Origin: Alphaproteobacteria bacterium
Lineage (GTDB): Bacteria; Pseudomonadota; Alphaproteobacteria; Reyranellales; Reyranellaceae
NCBI GenBank assembly: GCA_016869975.1
Contig: VGCZ01000016.1
Span: forward strand, 43,093 to 107,092
Length of the DNA: 64,000 bases
Reading direction: 5' to 3'
Shown here: positions 61,607 through 64,000 of the stretch, in pieces
Numbering within the stretch: position 1 is the first letter of the stretch
Layout of the letters: each line of letters opens with the position of its first letter
Translations under genes and position numbers: made by a program
The notes under the pieces: model-generated
Databases searched by the model: none
Told to the model about the DNA's origin: nothing
What the model saw: the letters and a program-made list of their open reading frames with translations, nothing else

Positions 61607-62392
61607 CTAGTCCGGCTCCCGGACATGCGCGGCGGCTTCGTCTTCGGTGCGCAGCCAGATCTCGGTGGCGATCGGCCGTTCGGCTTCTTCCATGATGTGG
61701 CCGACCAAGCCGACGGCGCGGGCCATCACGCCGAAGCCGCGCACCACCTTCCACGGAAAGCCCAGCTCGCAGCACAGCGCGCCGATGGCGCCGGTGGCGT
61801 TGACCGGCAGCGACTTGCCGCTGAGCCGCTCGGCCTCTGCGGCGATCAGCTGCACCAGCTCGACATAGCCGCCCGACAACCCGCATTCGCGCGCGATCTG
61901 GAACAGGCGCGGCGCGCGCGGATCGACCGGCTTGTGGATCGGATGGCCCATGCCCGGCACGATGCTCTTGCGCGCGGCGTAGGCCGCGGCGACCTCGCGC
62001 GCCTTGGCCGCCAGGTCGACGCCCGCCGGCCCGTTCGGCAGCGCCTCGTACAGCATGCGCGCGGCGTTCTCCATGCTGCCCACGAACACCGTGCCCAGGC
62101 CGCACAGCCCGGCGGCGACCGCCGCCTGCATCGACTCCGGCGCGCCGGCATAGGTCATGCGCGCGGCGATGGCGCTGGGCGTCAGCCCGTGCTCGACCAG
62201 GGTGACCAGGATGGCGTTGAACACGCGGGACTGCTCGGGTGTCGGCATGCGGCCGGTGAGCTGCAGGTAGGAGAAGTCGCCGAGGTTCAGGGTGCCGATC
62301 ACCTCGTCCGGCAGGCTCTTGCCGCGCACCACGATGCGCGTGCGGTTGCTCCAGGCGATGTCGGAGCGGATGGGTTGGGGTTTGCGGGGCAT
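61607..62392 (-). CDS. Citryl-CoA lyase-like protein (citrate synthase family)
   Basis: 261 aa, shorter than citrate synthase. Family landmarks: VRGKSLPDEVIGTLNLGDFS, the Y-L-Q-L-T-G-R-M-P region, and SIVPGMGHPIHKPVDPRAPR with the His/Asp site, then YVELVQLIAAEAERLSGK and GAIGALCCELGFPWKVVRGF. Small members cleave or form citryl-CoA, but several catalyse other aldol or Claisen reactions, so the substrate is open. ATG 62392, eight bases after GGAG, is preferred to GTG 62401. The divergent partner is the alpha/beta hydrolase. Confidence 0.82.
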   Translation of the reverse strand: MPRKPQPIRSDIAWSNRTRIVVRGKSLPDEVIGTLNLGDFSYLQLTGRMPTPEQSRVFNAILVTLVEHGLTPSAIAARMTYAGAPESMQAAVAAGLCGLGTVFVGSMENAARMLYEALPNGPAGVDLAAKAREVAAAYAARKSIVPGMGHPIHKPVDPRAPRLFQIARECGLSGGYVELVQLIAAEAERLSGKSLPVNATGAIGALCCELGFPWKVVRGFGVMARAVGLVGHIMEEAERPIATEIWLRTEDEAAAHVREPD

Positions 62393-62446
62393 GGCGTTCA
62401 CTCCAGATGGATGCGCTATGCTACCCCACGCCTAGACCATCTTCCT

Positions 62447-62567
62447 CCCTCTCCCCGCGTGCGGGGAGAGGGTCGGGGTGAGGGGTAGCCGCAGGTTGCG
62501 TACGGTCGTCGTGCGCCACCTGATTCAGCCCCTCACCCCAACCCTCTCCCCGCAGGCGGGGAGAGGG
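62447..62567. repeat. Composite MITE-like element (copy C)
   Basis: Two perfect hairpins, CCCTCTCCCCGC–GT–GCGGGGAGAGGG (62447-62472) and the same arms around AG (62542-62567), flank inner inverted arms GGGGTGAGGGG (62475-62485) and CCCCTCACCCC (62529-62539) with a ~43-base core. It occupies the divergent promoter region between two genes. Confidence 0.8.
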
Positions 62568-62593
62568 AGTCACTGTCGACGGAACGCAACCCC

Positions 62594-63472
62594 ATGACCA
62601 CCACCGCCCCGCCACCCCTCCAACATCGCTACGCCGAGATCGGCGAGGTGATGCTGCACTACGTGATCGCCGGCAGCGGGCCGCCGGTGGTGCTGATCCA
62701 TGGCTGGCCGCAGACCTGGTACGAGTGGCGCCACACCATCGCCGCGCTCTCGCCCCACTACACCGTGATCGCCCCCGACATGCGCGGGCTGGGCGATTCC
62801 TCTCGACCGCTGACGGGTTACGACAAGCGCACCATCGGCAACGACATCTGGCGCCTGGTCACCGAGACGCTCGGCCACCAGCGCTTCCGCCTGGTCGGCC
62901 ACGACTGGGGCGGGCCGACGGCCTTCGCGATCGCCGCCGATCATCCCCAGGCGATCGAGCAGCTCGTCATCGTCGATGTCGTCATTCCCGGCGGCGGCGG
63001 CGATTTCAGCCAGGGCGGCCGCCGCTGGCACCACCAGTTCCACGTCACGCCCGATCTGCCGGAGGCGCTGGTGCAGGGACGCGAACGCCTCTATCTCCAG
63101 TGGTTCTACCAGACCTTCGCCTACTTCCCGGATGCCATCAGCGAGGCCGACCTCGACGAGTATGTCCGCACCTACAGCCAGCCGGGCGCGATGCGCGCCG
63201 GCTTCAACCTCTACCGCGCGATCCCTGAGGATGCGAAGGTCAACGCGGCGCAACTGGCGACCGGCTTCCGCCTGCCCATGCCGGTGCTGGCGATCGGCGG
63301 CGCCAACAGCTACCCGCACGCGCGTGGCCGTGGCAAGGAGACGGAGGAGAGCATGCGCCGTGTGGCCACGGATGTGCGCGGTGCGGTGATCGAGGAGTGC
63401 GGGCACTTCGTGCCGGAGGAGCAGCCGGGGGTGTTTAATCGGATGGTGTTGGAGTTTTTCGCTGCGTCTTGA
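62594..63472 (+). CDS. Alpha/beta hydrolase (epoxide hydrolase / haloacetate dehalogenase-like)
   Basis: 292 aa. Oxyanion HGWPQTWYEW, nucleophile Asp104 in LVGHDWGGPTAFAI, and late catalytic His in VIEECGHFVPEEQP; a Tyr-rich cap includes YLQWFYQTFAYFPDAIS. The Asp nucleophile points to epoxide hydrolase or dehalogenase rather than esterase chemistry. R-G-L-G-D-S-S-R-P is typical of the group. ATG 62594. Different subfamily from the EHN protein at 60241. Downstream is a degraded region. Confidence 0.9.
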   Translation: MTTTAPPPLQHRYAEIGEVMLHYVIAGSGPPVVLIHGWPQTWYEWRHTIAALSPHYTVIAPDMRGLGDSSRPLTGYDKRTIGNDIWRLVTETLGHQRFRLVGHDWGGPTAFAIAADHPQAIEQLVIVDVVIPGGGGDFSQGGRRWHHQFHVTPDLPEALVQGRERLYLQWFYQTFAYFPDAISEADLDEYVRTYSQPGAMRAGFNLYRAIPEDAKVNAAQLATGFRLPMPVLAIGGANSYPHARGRGKETEESMRRVATDVRGAVIEECGHFVPEEQPGVFNRMVLEFFAAS

Positions 63473-63500
63473 CAGCGCCCGCGAGGGCCTTCTCAAGACC

Positions 63501-63590
63501 ATCCTCGTCCCTGACGAGCTGCTTGAGAACGTCATGCTGCACTGGACGAATGTTTCAGAGGACACACAGACTCAATTTCAGGAACAGTGA
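63501..63590 (+). pseudogene. Fragment of an EHN-type epoxide hydrolase gene
   Basis: The frame ending TGA 63590 reads ILVPDELLENVMLHWTNVSE. It matches the segment DELLDNVMLYWTTATATSSA near the C-terminal third of the intact gene at 60241. Neither the N-terminal part nor the catalytic His end is present here. It appears to be a leftover from a duplicated or horizontally acquired relative. Confidence 0.7.
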
Positions 63591-63605
63591 GACCGGGAGG
63601 GCAAC

Positions 63606-63899
63606 GTGAAGGCCAATGCGATCTTCCAACCGCTGGGAGGCAAGCTTCACAGAACGGAGCTGAGGAAACTCCTGAGCAAGCCTGGTGCAAAGCGAGTTCG
63701 CATCGCGACCGCCTTTCTCAATTCCGCTGGCGTCAGGGCCTTAGCGCCGGCCCTGCATACTAACGCCGGCTGTACCCGGGTCTTTGTAGGTATAAGAAAC
63801 GGAGCAACTACGAGGGCATTGTGTCCGTCGTCAGAACAAACGGGACGTTCTGAGGTTTCTGTTAACGGAGGCTTTGGCGCATCTAGGCTGTCAGTTTAG
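63606..63899 (+). pseudogene. Truncated phospholipase D-like protein gene, probably cut by an insertion sequence
   Basis: 97 aa from GTG 63606, with GGGAGGG before it. The N-terminal part KRVRIATAFLNSAGVRALAP and CTRVFVGIRNGATTR looks like the first strands and helix of a PLD-superfamily protein. After about residue 70 the sequence loses likeness and no H-x-K motif is reached. The stop falls at the end of an IS3-type element next to it, and the region is less GC-rich than the rest. The PLD assignment is moderate. Confidence 0.5.
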
Positions 63900-64000
63900 G
63901 CGGCCGCTTGCCGGTGCAGCAAGCGGCGGTACTCGATGGTCCTGCGCTTGATCGCTTCCCTCCTTTCCAGAATGGCCTGACCGCGTCCGGTGTAGACGTC
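63896..64000 (-). mobile_element. C-terminal end of an IS3-type transposase (continues beyond the window)
   Basis: The minus strand reads DVYTGRGQAILERREAIKRR then TIEYRRLLHRQAAA and TAA at 63898-63896. This resembles the C-terminus of IS3-family integrase-core transposases (V-Y-x-G-R…R-R-E-x-I-K…T-I). Only 34 codons are visible. The IS terminal repeat, and hence the exact boundary inside 63800-63895, cannot be fixed here. Confidence 0.6.

Overview
The window is a GC-rich, gene-dense chromosomal segment of an alphaproteobacterium. Lineage markers are the rpoN–hpf–ptsN cluster, an Hsp20/DUF1150 pair, the FYDLN-acid protein next to aroA, and the order aroA…cmk–rpsA–ihfB…lapA. The abundance of CoA-transferases, crotonases, a Bug receptor and a branched-chain-type ABC transporter suggests a heterotrophic Rhodospirillales-like (perhaps Reyranella-like) bacterium; that placement is inference only.

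Layout. 1–2.7 kb: end of rpoN, hibernation factor, PtsN, then a divergent small heat-shock operon with a probable ROSE-type RNA thermometer. 2.9–11 kb: acyl-CoA and lipid-type metabolism (enoyl-CoA hydratase, nitronate monooxygenase-like enzyme, a pair of family III CoA-transferases of which one lacks the catalytic Asp, an internally deleted crotonase, a MetE-like protein), a Na/phosphate transporter and small membrane proteins. 11–14 kb: Sel1-repeat protein, cupin-type protein, a DUF5675-like protein and a regulator remnant, ending at tRNA-Ala(GGC). 14–24.8 kb: the conserved housekeeping cluster aroA–cmk–rpsA–ihfB–lapA, interrupted by a Crp-type regulator, a CHASE2 adenylate/guanylate cyclase and a FecR-domain secreted protein (a probable cyclic-nucleotide signalling module), and by an FAD amine oxidase.

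24.8–41.8 kb: a tightly overlapped amino-acid/amine operon (ornithine cyclodeaminase family, phosphoesterase, GNAT, FAD oxidase, DUF1185, NTF2-like), then a Liv-type ABC transporter with a fused LivHM permease, a hydantoinase/oxoprolinase HyuA–HyuB pair, a lumazine synthase under an FMN riboswitch, an asparaginase, a PRISE-type reductase and an acyl-CoA dehydrogenase. The theme is import and breakdown of nitrogenous organic compounds.

41.8–50.7 kb: a complete selenocysteine system: selD fused to an NADH-dehydrogenase-like flavoprotein domain, selA, selB and tRNA-Sec (selC), with mobB beside selD. No selenoprotein gene was recognised in the window.

51.9–57.1 kb: an overlapping operon for an acetyl-CoA synthetase-like ligase, a 2-oxoacid dehydrogenase complex (E1 alpha, E1 beta, E2; no E3) and a dedicated acyl carrier protein. 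57.2–60 kb: phosphoribosyltransferase, DUF4015 glycoside hydrolase and polysaccharide deacetylase in one operon. 60–64 kb: two epoxide-hydrolase-type enzymes, a citryl-CoA lyase-like protein, then a degraded right end with an epoxide-hydrolase fragment, a truncated PLD-like gene and the end of an IS3-type transposase.

Small palindromic repeats of at least two families are scattered through the intergenic spaces, three of them as composite MITE-like elements of about 120–140 bp.
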